A program made the translations under genes and the position numbers. From Peptoniphilaceae bacterium (GTDB lineage Bacteria; Bacillota; Clostridia; Tissierellales; Peptoniphilaceae), in the NCBI GenBank assembly GCA_029983595.1, contig JASBZD010000004.1, positions 1 to 41,198 on the forward strand: DNA of 41,198 bases, written 5' to 3'. The notes beneath the pieces are model-generated. The model did no database searches. It was not told where the DNA came from and saw only the letters and a program-made list of their open reading frames with translations. Shown one piece after another: positions 1 through 7,512 of the stretch (within the stretch, counting starts at the first letter, position 1; every line of letters starts with the position of its first letter).

Positions 1-36
1 ACTTGATAATACAAATATGCACTTGATAATACAAAT
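1..36. repeat. Two direct copies of a 16-bp repeat at the window edge
   Basis: ACTTGATAATACAAAT occurs at 1-16 and again at 21-36, separated by ATGC, giving a 20-bp period (about two helical turns). The array may continue beyond the left edge. It lies about 60 bp upstream of the walR -10 element, so it could be an operator or the tail of an intergenic repeat. Its function is unknown. Confidence 0.6.
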
Positions 37-94
37 TTATTATACAACTAGTTTTTACCCAGTTTCAAGGCTGTTAGTCTAAAATTTGTGATTA

Positions 95-103
95 TGCTAT
101 AAT
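95..103 (+). promoter_or_regulatory. Extended -10 promoter of the wal operon
   Basis: TGCTATAAT is a perfect extended -10 element (TGn plus TATAAT at 98-103), 30 bp before the walR start. No good -35 hexamer lies 17 bp upstream, which is typical of extended -10 promoters. It is the only visible promoter before the walRKHI run. Confidence 0.6.
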
Positions 104-133
104 TATCACATAAAATATATTTAGGAGATGCGT

Positions 134-829
134 ATGGATAACGATAATAAGATTAAAATTTTAATAGCTGATGACGAAAACGCAATTGCTGATATTATAA
201 AGTTTAATCTTCTTAAACAAGGATACGAAATAGAAATCGCCAATGATGGACAAGAGGCTCTTGATAAAATTGGGGCAGATGCGCCGGATTTACTAATTCT
301 AGATATTATGATGCCTAAAAAGAATGGTTTTGAGGTTTTAGAAGAGTTAAGACGTCGCCATAAGTTTCCAGTAATTATTCTTACTGCTAAAGAAGAGGAG
401 TCTGAAAAAATTAAGGGGCTTGAACTTGGGGCTGATGATTATATTGTAAAGCCTTTTTCTATGAACGAGCTTATAGCTAGAGTTAAGGCTAACCTTAGAC
501 GTCTAGAGTTCCAAAACCCTGAAGCAGATTTTGAAATTATAGAATATGAAGATCTAGTTATTGATATGGGAAAATACGAGCTTAGAAAAGATGGTGAGGT
601 AATTGATCTTACTGTGCGCGAGTTTGAGCTTTTAAAATATCTTGCATCTAGAGAAGGGCAGGTAATAAGCCGTGAGACACTTTTATCTGATGTGTGGAGA
701 TATGAACATTATGGAGATATTAGGACTGTTGATGTTACTGTAAGACGTCTGCGTGAGAAAGTAGAAGATGAGGGAGAGCCTAAATATATAAAGACTAAAA
801 GAGGAGTAGGTTATTATTTTGGAGGCTAG
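134..829 (+). CDS. walR: WalR (YycF) OmpR-family response regulator
   Basis: Response regulator of the essential WalKR system, which controls peptidoglycan hydrolase genes in low-GC Gram-positives. An N-terminal receiver domain (about residues 6-120) has the acidic pocket ADDE, the phospho-acceptor Asp57 in LDIMMP, and the conserved Lys in IVKPF. A C-terminal OmpR-type winged helix (about 133-230) ends in the typical KTKRGVGYYF motif. An ATG at 128 is also in frame, but it directly abuts the AGGAG site (123-127); the ATG at 134, six bases downstream, is the likelier start and gives 231 aa. walK follows three bases after the stop codon, so the two are co-transcribed. The identity is strong from the full receiver-to-walK-walH-walI order. 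Confidence 0.95.
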   Translation: MDNDNKIKILIADDENAIADIIKFNLLKQGYEIEIANDGQEALDKIGADAPDLLILDIMMPKKNGFEVLEELRRRHKFPVIILTAKEEESEKIKGLELGADDYIVKPFSMNELIARVKANLRRLEFQNPEADFEIIEYEDLVIDMGKYELRKDGEVIDLTVREFELLKYLASREGQVISRETLLSDVWRYEHYGDIRTVDVTVRRLREKVEDEGEPKYIKTKRGVGYYFGG

Positions 830-832
830 TAA

Positions 833-2629
833 TTGAAAAGTATACGAAGTAGATTTATTTTAATATACTTTGCGCTAGTTTTTATTTCTCTTTTGGTGGG
901 GGGAGTCTTTATTATTAAAGGGCTTGAAAACTCTCAGCTTGAACTTATAAAAGACCAGATGCAAAATACCGCCTATTCTATTACTACTTATTCTGATATA
1001 TTTCAAAAAAGTAACTGGAAAGAAGAAAGTGCTAAACTTGGAAGAGTTTTAGATGAGTTTAAGGTTAATAGTAACCAGCTTATCTATGTTATAGAAGATG
1101 AGGACGACCCGAGAATTGTAGAGACGGTTAATGTAAATACTAATATCGGGGAAAATAACTACGCACTATCTTATAGCGGACTAAATCCTGATTTAATAAT
1201 TGATGCTTTTTCTGGGATAGAGAGCACTAAAACAGTAGCAGATTTAAATGGAAAATTATCACAGATGCATCTTGTTTATCCAGTTTTTACTTCAGATGGG
1301 GATGTAAATGGTGTATTTTATATTATCTCTAATCTAGATGTAGTTAATGACCTTATTACTAAAACTCAGAGGATTTTATTAAATGCATCTGCTCTTGCCC
1401 TTATTACGTCGATTATTTTAGGATTTATTATGTCTAGATCGATAACTGGGCCAATAATAGATCTTAAAAATAAAATACGTAACGTAGCTAGCGGGGACTA
1501 TACTCAGCGTGTAGAGGTTAAGTCAAAAGACGAGATAGGAAGTCTTGCGACGATGTTTAATAATCTTACTGTAGATTTACAAAATACAGTATCATCAATG
1601 GAGCTAGAAAGAGCTAAATTAAATACAATATTTGAATTTATGCAAGAGGGCGTTATCGCGATAGATAGAAATGGAAAGCTAATTCATGCTAATAAAGAGG
1701 CAGCAGAGTTATTAAAATTAAATACTAGAGATATAGGAAATAACGATATTAATCTAAATAATCTTAAAATATTTGATGTAGATTATGGAAAACGAGATAG
1801 CCTAGAAGGTGTATCTAATATTGAGTTAAATGATCGTCATTATAATCTTATATATGGACCTTATCTAGATGAGTATAAGCGTCCATCAGGGATTGTAATA
1901 GTTTTTCAAGATATTTCTAAAGAGCATAGTCTAGATCAGATGCGTAAAGATTTTGTAGCTAACGTATCTCATGAGCTTAAAACTCCGCTTACGACTATTA
2001 AGACTTATACAGAAACTCTTATGGAAAATGAGATGGATCCACCTACTCAAGATCGTTTTTTATCGATTATAGCACGTGAAATTGACAGAATGACTAATAT
2101 TGTGCAGGATTTACTTATTTTATCTAATATTGATAGTAGTAATATGAAACTTACGCCTGAGCCGATATTATTTGATAGCCTAATCAGAGGTGCTATAGCT
2201 TCTTTAGAAGTTTTAAGAGGTGAGAAGAAGATATTAGTAGAATATAAAAATCATAATAAAGAACTAATTATAAACTCTGACCCTAAAGCTCTAGAGAGAA
2301 TTTTAACTAACCTTATTTCAAACTCTTATAAATATACGGACCCAGAAGGCCATGTAAAAATAGAGGTAATGGATTTTAAGGATACTTTTAGATTTTCTGT
2401 AAAAGATAATGGAATAGGTATACCATATAAAGACCAAAAAAATATATTTGATAGATTTTATAGAGTAGAAAAAGGAAGAAGCCGTAAAGAAGGCGGAACA
2501 GGGCTAGGACTTTCTATCACGAAAGAATATGTAGAAAAACTAGGCGGTACGATAATTCTAAACTCTAAACCCAACCTAGGTACTGAAATTACGATAATTA
2601 TGCCAAAGGATTTAAAATATGAAAAGTAA
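833..2629 (+). CDS. walK: WalK (YycG) sensor histidine kinase
   Basis: Membrane sensor kinase partner of WalR. Order of parts: TM1 (about 8-28), an extracellular sensor domain of about 150 residues (PAS/Cache-like by position), TM2 (about 181-200), HAMP (about 201-255), a cytoplasmic PAS (about 262-365), HisKA with phospho-acceptor His380 in VSHELKTP, then HATPase_c with the N box (NLISNSYKYT), the G1 box DNGIGIP and the G2 box GTGLGLSI. At 598 aa it has the usual WalK length. The start codon is TTG, placed seven bases after a GGAGG site that overlaps the end of walR. The 3' end overlaps walH by 11 bases, indicating tight operon coupling. Confidence 0.95.
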   Translation: MKSIRSRFILIYFALVFISLLVGGVFIIKGLENSQLELIKDQMQNTAYSITTYSDIFQKSNWKEESAKLGRVLDEFKVNSNQLIYVIEDEDDPRIVETVNVNTNIGENNYALSYSGLNPDLIIDAFSGIESTKTVADLNGKLSQMHLVYPVFTSDGDVNGVFYIISNLDVVNDLITKTQRILLNASALALITSIILGFIMSRSITGPIIDLKNKIRNVASGDYTQRVEVKSKDEIGSLATMFNNLTVDLQNTVSSMELERAKLNTIFEFMQEGVIAIDRNGKLIHANKEAAELLKLNTRDIGNNDINLNNLKIFDVDYGKRDSLEGVSNIELNDRHYNLIYGPYLDEYKRPSGIVIVFQDISKEHSLDQMRKDFVANVSHELKTPLTTIKTYTETLMENEMDPPTQDRFLSIIAREIDRMTNIVQDLLILSNIDSSNMKLTPEPILFDSLIRGAIASLEVLRGEKKILVEYKNHNKELIINSDPKALERILTNLISNSYKYTDPEGHVKIEVMDFKDTFRFSVKDNGIGIPYKDQKNIFDRFYRVEKGRSRKEGGTGLGLSITKEYVEKLGGTIILNSKPNLGTEITIIMPKDLKYEK

Positions 2630-3992
2630 AGTAAAATCAGTTTTTATAGGACTTTTAATGGTCCTTAGTATAATTTTATTTTTACTTATAACTGGTGGGA
2701 TTTCTGAAGGTTTAAATATTGTAGGATTTGGCAGAAACTCTGAAAGACTAGATACTCGCCAGAATTTAGCTACACTCGTATCTCCGCATACGATGTTTAT
2801 AAACTATGGTGAGTCTGATCATGCTCTTATAACACGTGCAGAATATGAAAGTTTATTTAGTGAAATTCCATCTATTATGGAAGAGATATTTGACGGTTCT
2901 AAAAATACCTATCTATCTGAAGACTTGGTAAGCGATAATATATATAACGCATTATTACTACAAAAATCTATAATAATAAATTTTAACCAAAATATAGCAA
3001 CTAGCACACTTTTAAATATTCTAGGAATAGAGAATCTTAATAATTTAGCAGAAAAATATATTGAAATTGACTCGATATATGTATCTTTAGAAAAAAATTT
3101 TATAATAATTCGCACAAATAATAGTAACTATCTAATTACTTTTAATAACCTAGATACTAGGAAAATAGAAAATGAAGTAGAAGTTTTAAAAACTAGAGGA
3201 TATAAACCATATATGACTATTGATGAGTATTTTGATAATGGAAAGATTGGCTTTATACCAGATATTGAAAATACTAAAATAGAAAAAATTAGCTATCTAA
3301 ACCTATTTGATTATCTAGAATCCCAAAGTGTACAAAATATTATATCTAGATTTTTTAAATCAGATTATAATAAGATCCGCGAGATAGAGGGTGATGGGGA
3401 GATCTTATATCTAGATGGAGAAAAAAGTTTAAAGATTAGTGATTTTGGGATTATAGAATATACTGATAATAAGAAAAAAAAATCTACCGATAGAAACTTA
3501 TATCTTACTCTAGAGAGTTTTGTAGAATTTCTATCTATAAATCTGGGGTTTGATGATGCTTATTTTATAGATAAAATTGAGCCGATAGAAGATGGCGAAT
3601 CAGTAGGTTATAAAATTAGGCTTGGTAAAAAAGAACAAAATTTATCAGTAATATCTGAGGAAACTAGGCCATATTTTTATATTGAGGCTTATGTATATAA
3701 TGATTATATAAAGGTATTTAAAGAGACATATCGAGGTACATTTAGCGAAAATTTTGAGTATTTTAAATTAGAAGATGACGCTGATATAAAATCGACTATT
3801 CTATCTAATATGGGATCTATTCGTGCGCGTCTAGGCGATCAATATATATCGCTAGATGAGATATATAACGATTTAGCGTGGGCAAATATTTTCTATAAAG
3901 ATATACCTAATGAAAAATATCTAAAGCCATATTGGAAAATACAGATAAGAGATGAGATATTCGAGTTTCCTATACACACGCTGGAGGATTAG
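2619..3992 (+). CDS. walH: WalH (YycH) regulator of WalK
   Basis: A single N-terminal transmembrane helix (about residues 8-27) is followed by a large extracytoplasmic region, as expected for YycH, which contacts WalK at the membrane and tunes its activity. At 457 aa it matches the family length. Sequence conservation in this family is low, so the call rests on topology, length, the N-terminal pattern, and position between walK and walI. The start at 2619 lies inside the end of walK, eight bases after an AAAGGA site. No catalytic motif is expected or seen. Confidence 0.85.
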   Translation: MKSKVKSVFIGLLMVLSIILFLLITGGISEGLNIVGFGRNSERLDTRQNLATLVSPHTMFINYGESDHALITRAEYESLFSEIPSIMEEIFDGSKNTYLSEDLVSDNIYNALLLQKSIIINFNQNIATSTLLNILGIENLNNLAEKYIEIDSIYVSLEKNFIIIRTNNSNYLITFNNLDTRKIENEVEVLKTRGYKPYMTIDEYFDNGKIGFIPDIENTKIEKISYLNLFDYLESQSVQNIISRFFKSDYNKIREIEGDGEILYLDGEKSLKISDFGIIEYTDNKKKKSTDRNLYLTLESFVEFLSINLGFDDAYFIDKIEPIEDGESVGYKIRLGKKEQNLSVISEETRPYFYIEAYVYNDYIKVFKETYRGTFSENFEYFKLEDDADIKSTILSNMGSIRARLGDQYISLDEIYNDLAWANIFYKDIPNEKYLKPYWKIQIRDEIFEFPIHTLED

Positions 3993-3995
3993 ATT

Positions 3996-4823
3996 ATGGA
4001 TTATGAAAAAGTAAAACAAAACATAATAATAATTCTAGTCTTTTTAAATATTATTCTAATATCTATACTATTATATGATAGAAGTAATAGAAATCTCTAT
4101 GCCTATAAAGAAGAATATAAAGATGAGGCAATTAGACGAGTAGAGGACTTTGGGATAAAAGTAAATGCTGAAATAAAGCCCCAAGAAAAATCTGTAAAAC
4201 CTTTAATAGTAAAATATGAAGAGCTCGATCAGGATATTATAAATGAGAAATTTTTTAATAAGAATGGAAAAATATCTGAAGACGATGGGATAGTAACTAT
4301 TGAGAATGGTAATGAGCAGATTACTATAATTAATAGGCGCAGAATGTTATATGAAAATTTTAGTGATAATAAAAAACTGGGAAGTCTAAAAGAGATAAAA
4401 GAATTTCTAGAAGAGATTGGGCTAGATATTGATAAATCTGTTCTAATAAGATATGAAGAAAATGACGGTCTAACGACATATGAATTTACTAAAACATATA
4501 AAGATAGGCTAATTGAAACTTCATATACTACGCTCACTCTAGAAGATGGACATCTACGCACGATAGATAGACTATGGGTAGAAGTCCTAGGCGAGGATAA
4601 TAGACGCCAAGTAGTAGAACCGCCATATAAAGCACTTTATTATCTTTTAAATAATGATGCACATAAAGGAAAAACTATAGATGATGTAAGTTTTTCATAT
4701 TATTTTAACCCAGAGGAGCAGGGCTTATTAGAAGATAACACAAAAGCCGCCAGAGGATACGCAATCCCAGCATGGCGAATAATGTTTTCCACAGGAGAAA
4801 CAGTCCTTGTGGATAACTACTAA
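3996..4823 (+). CDS. walI: WalI (YycI) regulator of WalK
   Basis: A bitopic membrane protein with one N-terminal helix (about residues 8-26) followed by an extracytoplasmic domain of about 245 residues. This is the layout of YycI, which acts with YycH on WalK. The start codon sits eight bases after GGAGG (3983-3987), and only three bases separate it from walH. At 275 aa the length is normal. The last codons contain a perfect DnaA-box sequence (4808-4816), the first of a cluster that continues into the following intergenic region. walJ, which often follows walI in Bacilli, is not here but about 30 kb away. Confidence 0.82.
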   Translation: MDYEKVKQNIIIILVFLNIILISILLYDRSNRNLYAYKEEYKDEAIRRVEDFGIKVNAEIKPQEKSVKPLIVKYEELDQDIINEKFFNKNGKISEDDGIVTIENGNEQITIINRRRMLYENFSDNKKLGSLKEIKEFLEEIGLDIDKSVLIRYEENDGLTTYEFTKTYKDRLIETSYTTLTLEDGHLRTIDRLWVEVLGEDNRRQVVEPPYKALYYLLNNDAHKGKTIDDVSFSYYFNPEEQGLLEDNTKAARGYAIPAWRIMFSTGETVLVDNY

Positions 4824-4940
4824 AAAATTGGGGAAAACTAATATAACCCCCATTATAAAGCGATAAAAATATATCCTATATTTTAATAATCAGATACAAA
4901 TTAATATATTTAAAATTAATTTTAAGAAAATTAAACGCAT

Positions 4941-5020
4941 AAAAAATGGCTTAATATCAAGGTTTTTATAATCTATATATAAAGGTAGATTTAAAAATAC
5001 CTATTATTAAGCCATTTTTT
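4941..5020. repeat. 80-bp imperfect inverted repeat (long hairpin, possible bidirectional terminator)
   Basis: The outer arms, AAAAAATGGCTTAATA at 4941-4956 and its exact reverse complement at 5005-5020, are 16 bp and perfect. Inner segments also pair partly (GGTTTTTA with TAAAAATACC, and ATCTA with TAGAT), so nearly the whole unit folds into one stem. A-rich and T-rich ends would make it a terminator in both directions, between walI (plus) and the small minus-strand gene at 5109-5306. A shortened copy of the arm recurs at 5499-5512, so it may instead be a small mobile repeat. Confidence 0.7.
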
Positions 5021-5040
5021 AATTATTAAGAATTTATAAA

Positions 5041-5640
5041 GTTATCAAAATCGCCTTGTGGATATACCTGTGGATAACTATGGGGACAACTTAAAAATAT
5101 TCTATTTATTAATCCTTAGAATTATTTGAAGTCTCTAAAAATAGAGAACCATTTATATAAATATCCATCGCGCCTAAAATTATAAAAGCTATATCCCAAA
5201 AAGTACGAGTTACATTATTTCTAAATCCAATTATTCCGATCGTAAGAATAATAATACCTGAAACGATTCCTAAAGCTCCAGCAGCTTTAATTTTTGCACT
5301 ATTCATATCATTCTCCTAAGCTAAATTTTCTATAAATTTTCTCTTAAATAAAATATACCCAAAAGATATGAGGATAACTGTGGATAACTTGGGGATAAGT
5401 GGACAAATCCCAAAGATAAGCCAATTAAAAATATCATAAAATTTAATAATCATAGATTTATTAAATAATCTTAATATATAACATAGATTTTAACATCTAA
5501 AAAATGGCTTAAAATAGCCAATTAATCATTATGAAAAGTTTGGAGAAAAATAATATAAAATTAAGTTAAAATATTATTAAAAAATAAATAAAAAAAAGAC
5601 TGTGAATAAGTCTGTGGATAACTATGGGGATAAAATGAGT
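5041..5640. other. Cluster of DnaA boxes with adjacent AT-rich DNA (candidate replication origin or DnaA-binding site)
   Basis: Perfect boxes TGTGGATAA (reverse complement TTATCCACA) occur at 5069-5077, 5379-5387 and 5613-5621, with a fourth at 4808-4816 inside walI. One-mismatch boxes lie at 5057 (TGTGGATAT), 5369 (TGAGGATAA), 5390 and 5625 (TGGGGATAA) and 5601 (TGTGAATAA). Nearly all point the same way and form tight groups of two or three at 10-12 bp spacing. Very AT-rich stretches at about 5420-5500 and 5545-5598 flank the groups and could serve as an unwinding element. dnaA and dnaN are not in the window. This may be the chromosomal origin, a second origin subregion, or a DnaA-titrating or regulatory cluster. 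Confidence 0.65.
5109..5306 (-). CDS. Small two-helix membrane protein of unknown function
   Basis: A 65-aa protein with two hydrophobic segments (about residues 9-27 and 36-54) separated by a short polar loop (FRNNVTRTF). The reading frame is credible because a clear AGGAGA site lies about eight bases before the ATG and the composition is clearly membrane-like. It sits alone on the minus strand inside the DnaA-box region, between two groups of boxes, and its upstream region contains the boxes at 5369-5398. I do not recognise the family and assign no function. Confidence 0.6.
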   Translation of the reverse strand: MNSAKIKAAGALGIVSGIIILTIGIIGFRNNVTRTFWDIAFIILGAMDIYINGSLFLETSNNSKD

Positions 5641-5840
5641 TTGAATATATTTAGTTAGTCATAGAACTTCTAAAAAATACCTAAAGTCCCTTGACCAAAT
5701 ATTCTACCAAATCCTAATCTTTAGGTAATCACCGAATATAAAGGCTATAGATATATATTTTCTAGTTTTGAAATGCCTGCATATGAGTTAGTGGTCTAAG
5801 CAGAAAAAATTTTTGAAAAAATGGAAAAGTCTTTGTAGGG
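5641..5840. other. Intergenic stretch without a recognisable gene
   Basis: Between the last DnaA boxes and the repeated element at 5841 I see no reading frame with a ribosome-binding site, no RNA gene and no convincing terminator. Short TAG-containing triplets just after the boxes (about 5650-5667) are faintly like the DnaA-trio pattern of bacterial origins, but too irregular to call. Confidence 0.4.
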
Positions 5841-5898
5841 TTTTTGTCAGTTCAAACGATATATAAGTGAGATAAAAAAATATAAAATTATAGGGAAA
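5841..5898 (+). repeat. Repeated upstream element, copy 1
   Basis: A block of about 58 bp beginning TTTTTGTCAGTTCAAACGAT and ending ATAGGG. It matches a second block at 6711-6766 almost base for base: a core of AGTTCAAACGATATATA, then TGA, then an A-rich run into TATAA and TAGGG. Each copy precedes a small secreted-protein reading frame, so it is probably a duplicated promoter or leader region. Here it precedes the broken gene at 5972-6202. Confidence 0.65.
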
Positions 5899-5971
5899 GC
5901 TTGTAGTATAATTAGCTTAAGAGATGATTCAATCTAAAACGAAAATAGTTTGCAATACGAAAATGAGGGTG

Positions 5972-6202
5972 ATAACAAAACTAGAAAAATAAGAGCAGAA
6001 TTAACATTAGAAGAAAAAACATCTTCATGTTGGGATTTCGATAGCAGGTTGGGTTATTACAGAATATAGTTCAAACTTAAATGTTTCTTATTCCTATCCA
6101 AGAGCAAGTTCTGGTAAAACCTATAGACTAACATTAACAGAAGATGTAACAACAAATGGCAGAATAGAAACAATATGCAGGTCAGCATCAGCAAGTTTTT
6201 AG
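5972..6202 (+). pseudogene. Broken gene for a small secreted protein (frameshifted remnant)
   Basis: Two overlapping frames carry coding-like sequence. The first reads KIRAELTLEEKTSSCWDF from about 5981. The second, from about 6027, reads GISIAGWVITEYSSNLNVS and ends in CRSASASF and a TAG stop at 6200-6202. No single frame with a normal start covers both, so the gene is shifted near 6025-6045 and has lost its beginning. The C-terminal pattern, with YSYPRASSGKTY, is beta-strand-like and resembles small secreted proteins of Clostridia (possibly the DUF6147 type, from memory, low confidence). Its final codons resemble the downstream part of the broken lipoprotein at 6775-7173 (GIS...LNLEYSYN), suggesting the two were paralogues. 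Its stop overlaps the AGGAGG of the next gene. Confidence 0.55.
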
Positions 6203-6213
6203 GAGGTTTAATT

Positions 6214-6708
6214 ATGATGAATAAAAAAAGATTATCAATGTTATTAATCAGTATTATCTGTATTGTATTATTAATATCTATGAGTGATGTAGCTTTTGGA
6301 AATGATTTTGATACGCAAATTCCTGCTAAAATGAAAGCAGGCACTGTGATAGTGTTTGACTCTGAATGCAAAATGCATATTCTAAAACAAGGAAATAAAA
6401 GTAAAATTCAAGAAATTACCTATGATTTAAATTTTAAAAATGAAGATACTTCTGGAGAAGATACTTCTGGATTAGAAGAAGAAGAAAAGCTTATTTCTGA
6501 AATTAGGCAAGAAGCTAAAAATTTACCTCATTTTTCTATGAGTCCTAAACTTAGTGCAAAACCTAATACTATGGTAGTTTATGGAAGTGATGGCAAGATT
6601 CATAGAATTTTAAATATTAATGCAGAAACTTTAAGCGTTTATGTTCCAGAACTTTTAAAATCACTAGATGCGGGTTTATACAGTTATGAAGATGCATTAG
6701 ATTATTAG
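6214..6708 (+). CDS. Secreted protein of unknown function
   Basis: A 164-aa protein with an N-terminal signal peptide (charged MMNKKR, hydrophobic core to about residue 25, likely cleavage after VAFG). The mature part has two similar short segments, IVFDSECKMHIL and VVYGSDGKIHRIL, which look like an internal repeat of a V-V-Y/F-D/G-S-D-G/E-K-x-H motif, separated by an acidic linker containing a tandem EDTSG repeat (about residues 85-95). The start at 6214 is chosen because AGGAGG (6201-6206) lies seven bases upstream; an in-frame ATG at 6175 would put the ribosome-binding site inside the gene. It appears translationally coupled to the broken gene before it. I do not recognise a family. Confidence 0.6.
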   Translation: MMNKKRLSMLLISIICIVLLISMSDVAFGNDFDTQIPAKMKAGTVIVFDSECKMHILKQGNKSKIQEITYDLNFKNEDTSGEDTSGLEEEEKLISEIRQEAKNLPHFSMSPKLSAKPNTMVVYGSDGKIHRILNINAETLSVYVPELLKSLDAGLYSYEDALDY

Positions 6709-6710
6709 GA

Positions 6711-6766
6711 TTTTTGTAAGTTCAAACGATATATATTTGAAAGAAAAAAATATAATATAAATAGGG
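6711..6766 (+). repeat. Repeated upstream element, copy 2
   Basis: Second copy of the element at 5841-5898, beginning TTTTTGTAAGTTCAAACGAT and including a TATAAT at 6751-6756 that may be a -10 box. It ends in ATAGGGCGG just before the start of the lipoprotein gene at 6775, so here it supplies both the promoter region and part of the ribosome-binding site. Confidence 0.65.
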
Positions 6767-6774
6767 CGGAAACA

Positions 6775-7173
6775 ATGAGAAATAAAGTGAAATATTTTAT
6801 ATTGGCGACTTTGCTTTTAATAATTAATGTCTCTTGCAAGTCTGAGACAACTAGCAATATAGACTACGATTATTGGCAAAGTCAAGCAAAACTATGCATG
6901 GTTAGTGAAGAAACTTCCATGGAAGATGTTTTTCATTATGAGGAAATAACCCTAGACGATGGTTCTAATGCTATAAAAAAAGTTAAAAATCAGGTATAAG
7001 CACTATATCTATAATATCACTAACTGGAGCGGTTATTATGTATGCTACTGGAACAAATGGTATACAAGTTGATTTAAATCTAGAATATAGCTATAATTAC
7101 AATCAAAAAGAAGGAATGTACATATATGGTTGGCAACCAAGGAGTGTGAATATAAGAGGAGATTATTATGAAT
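6775..7173 (+). pseudogene. Putative lipoprotein gene interrupted by a frameshift
   Basis: The first frame encodes 74 aa starting MRNKVKYF, with a hydrophobic stretch and a plausible lipobox ending in NVSC (Cys21), and stops at 6999. From about 6985 a second frame continues as GISTISIISLTGAVIMYATG and runs to a TAA at 7171-7173. It overlaps the ATG of the next gene in an ATGAATAA junction, as a real gene end would. One extra A in the AAAAA run at about 6984-6988 would restore a single protein of about 131 aa. The second part resembles the remnant at 5972-6202. This is either a recent inactivation or a sequencing error in the homopolymer. Confidence 0.5.
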
Positions 7174-7332
7174 AAAAAAATAAGAAAAATATTTAATATA
7201 GTTCTTATTATTTTAATTCCTATATTAATACTTTTATATCATAATGAAATGAATATACCTATAATAGTATCTTTTATAATTATATTTTTATCTAATCTTT
7301 ACGAGATATATGTTAATAACATAAAAAAATAG
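7168..7332 (+). CDS. 54-aa two-helix membrane peptide
   Basis: A short protein starting MNKKIRKIF with two hydrophobic helices (about residues 9-24 and 30-47) and lysines at both ends. A good AGAGGAGA ribosome-binding site precedes the ATG by about six bases, and the start overlaps the end of the upstream frame. Its size and charge layout resemble small immunity-type or regulatory membrane peptides, but no family is recognised and that reading is speculative. Confidence 0.5.
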   Translation: MNKKIRKIFNIVLIILIPILILLYHNEMNIPIIVSFIIIFLSNLYEIYVNNIKK

Positions 7333-7393
7333 ATATCTATTAAATAAATATTTTGAATAAAGTTTAAGAAATAGATAAAACTAGTTATTTTGA

Positions 7394-7462
7394 AATGCGA
7401 ATATTTCAGAAAATAACTATAGAGAAGAAATCCTTAATATAGCAAAAAATGTTTTAAAATAA
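7394..7462 (+). pseudogene. C-terminal coding remnant
   Basis: After an in-frame stop at 7391, 22 sense codons ending in EEILNIAKNVLK and a TAA read like the amphipathic C-terminal helix of a surface lipoprotein. There is no start codon or ribosome-binding site. It supports the view that 5.8-7.5 kb is a decaying cluster of small envelope genes. The rest of 7333-7512 shows nothing recognisable. Confidence 0.3.
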
Positions 7463-7512
7463 ATGTCATTTTTCTAATTTGCTTGTCTTATATATAGAAA
7501 GGAAATATATAA

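Noticed and set aside
1..36. CRISPR array
   Set aside because: There are only two 16-bp copies with a 4-bp gap; no spacers of suitable length and no cas genes.
4941..5020. Insertion sequence
   Set aside because: There is an inverted repeat, but no transposase, no target duplication that I can see, and only 80 bp in total.
5655..5720. Short minus-strand peptide frame (RLGFGRIFGQGTLGIF)
   Set aside because: It is only about 16 codons after a stop, with no start codon or ribosome-binding site; probably chance.
6057..6371. 104-codon minus-strand frame
   Set aside because: It is antisense to the secreted-protein gene, which has a signal peptide and a strong ribosome-binding site on the plus strand.
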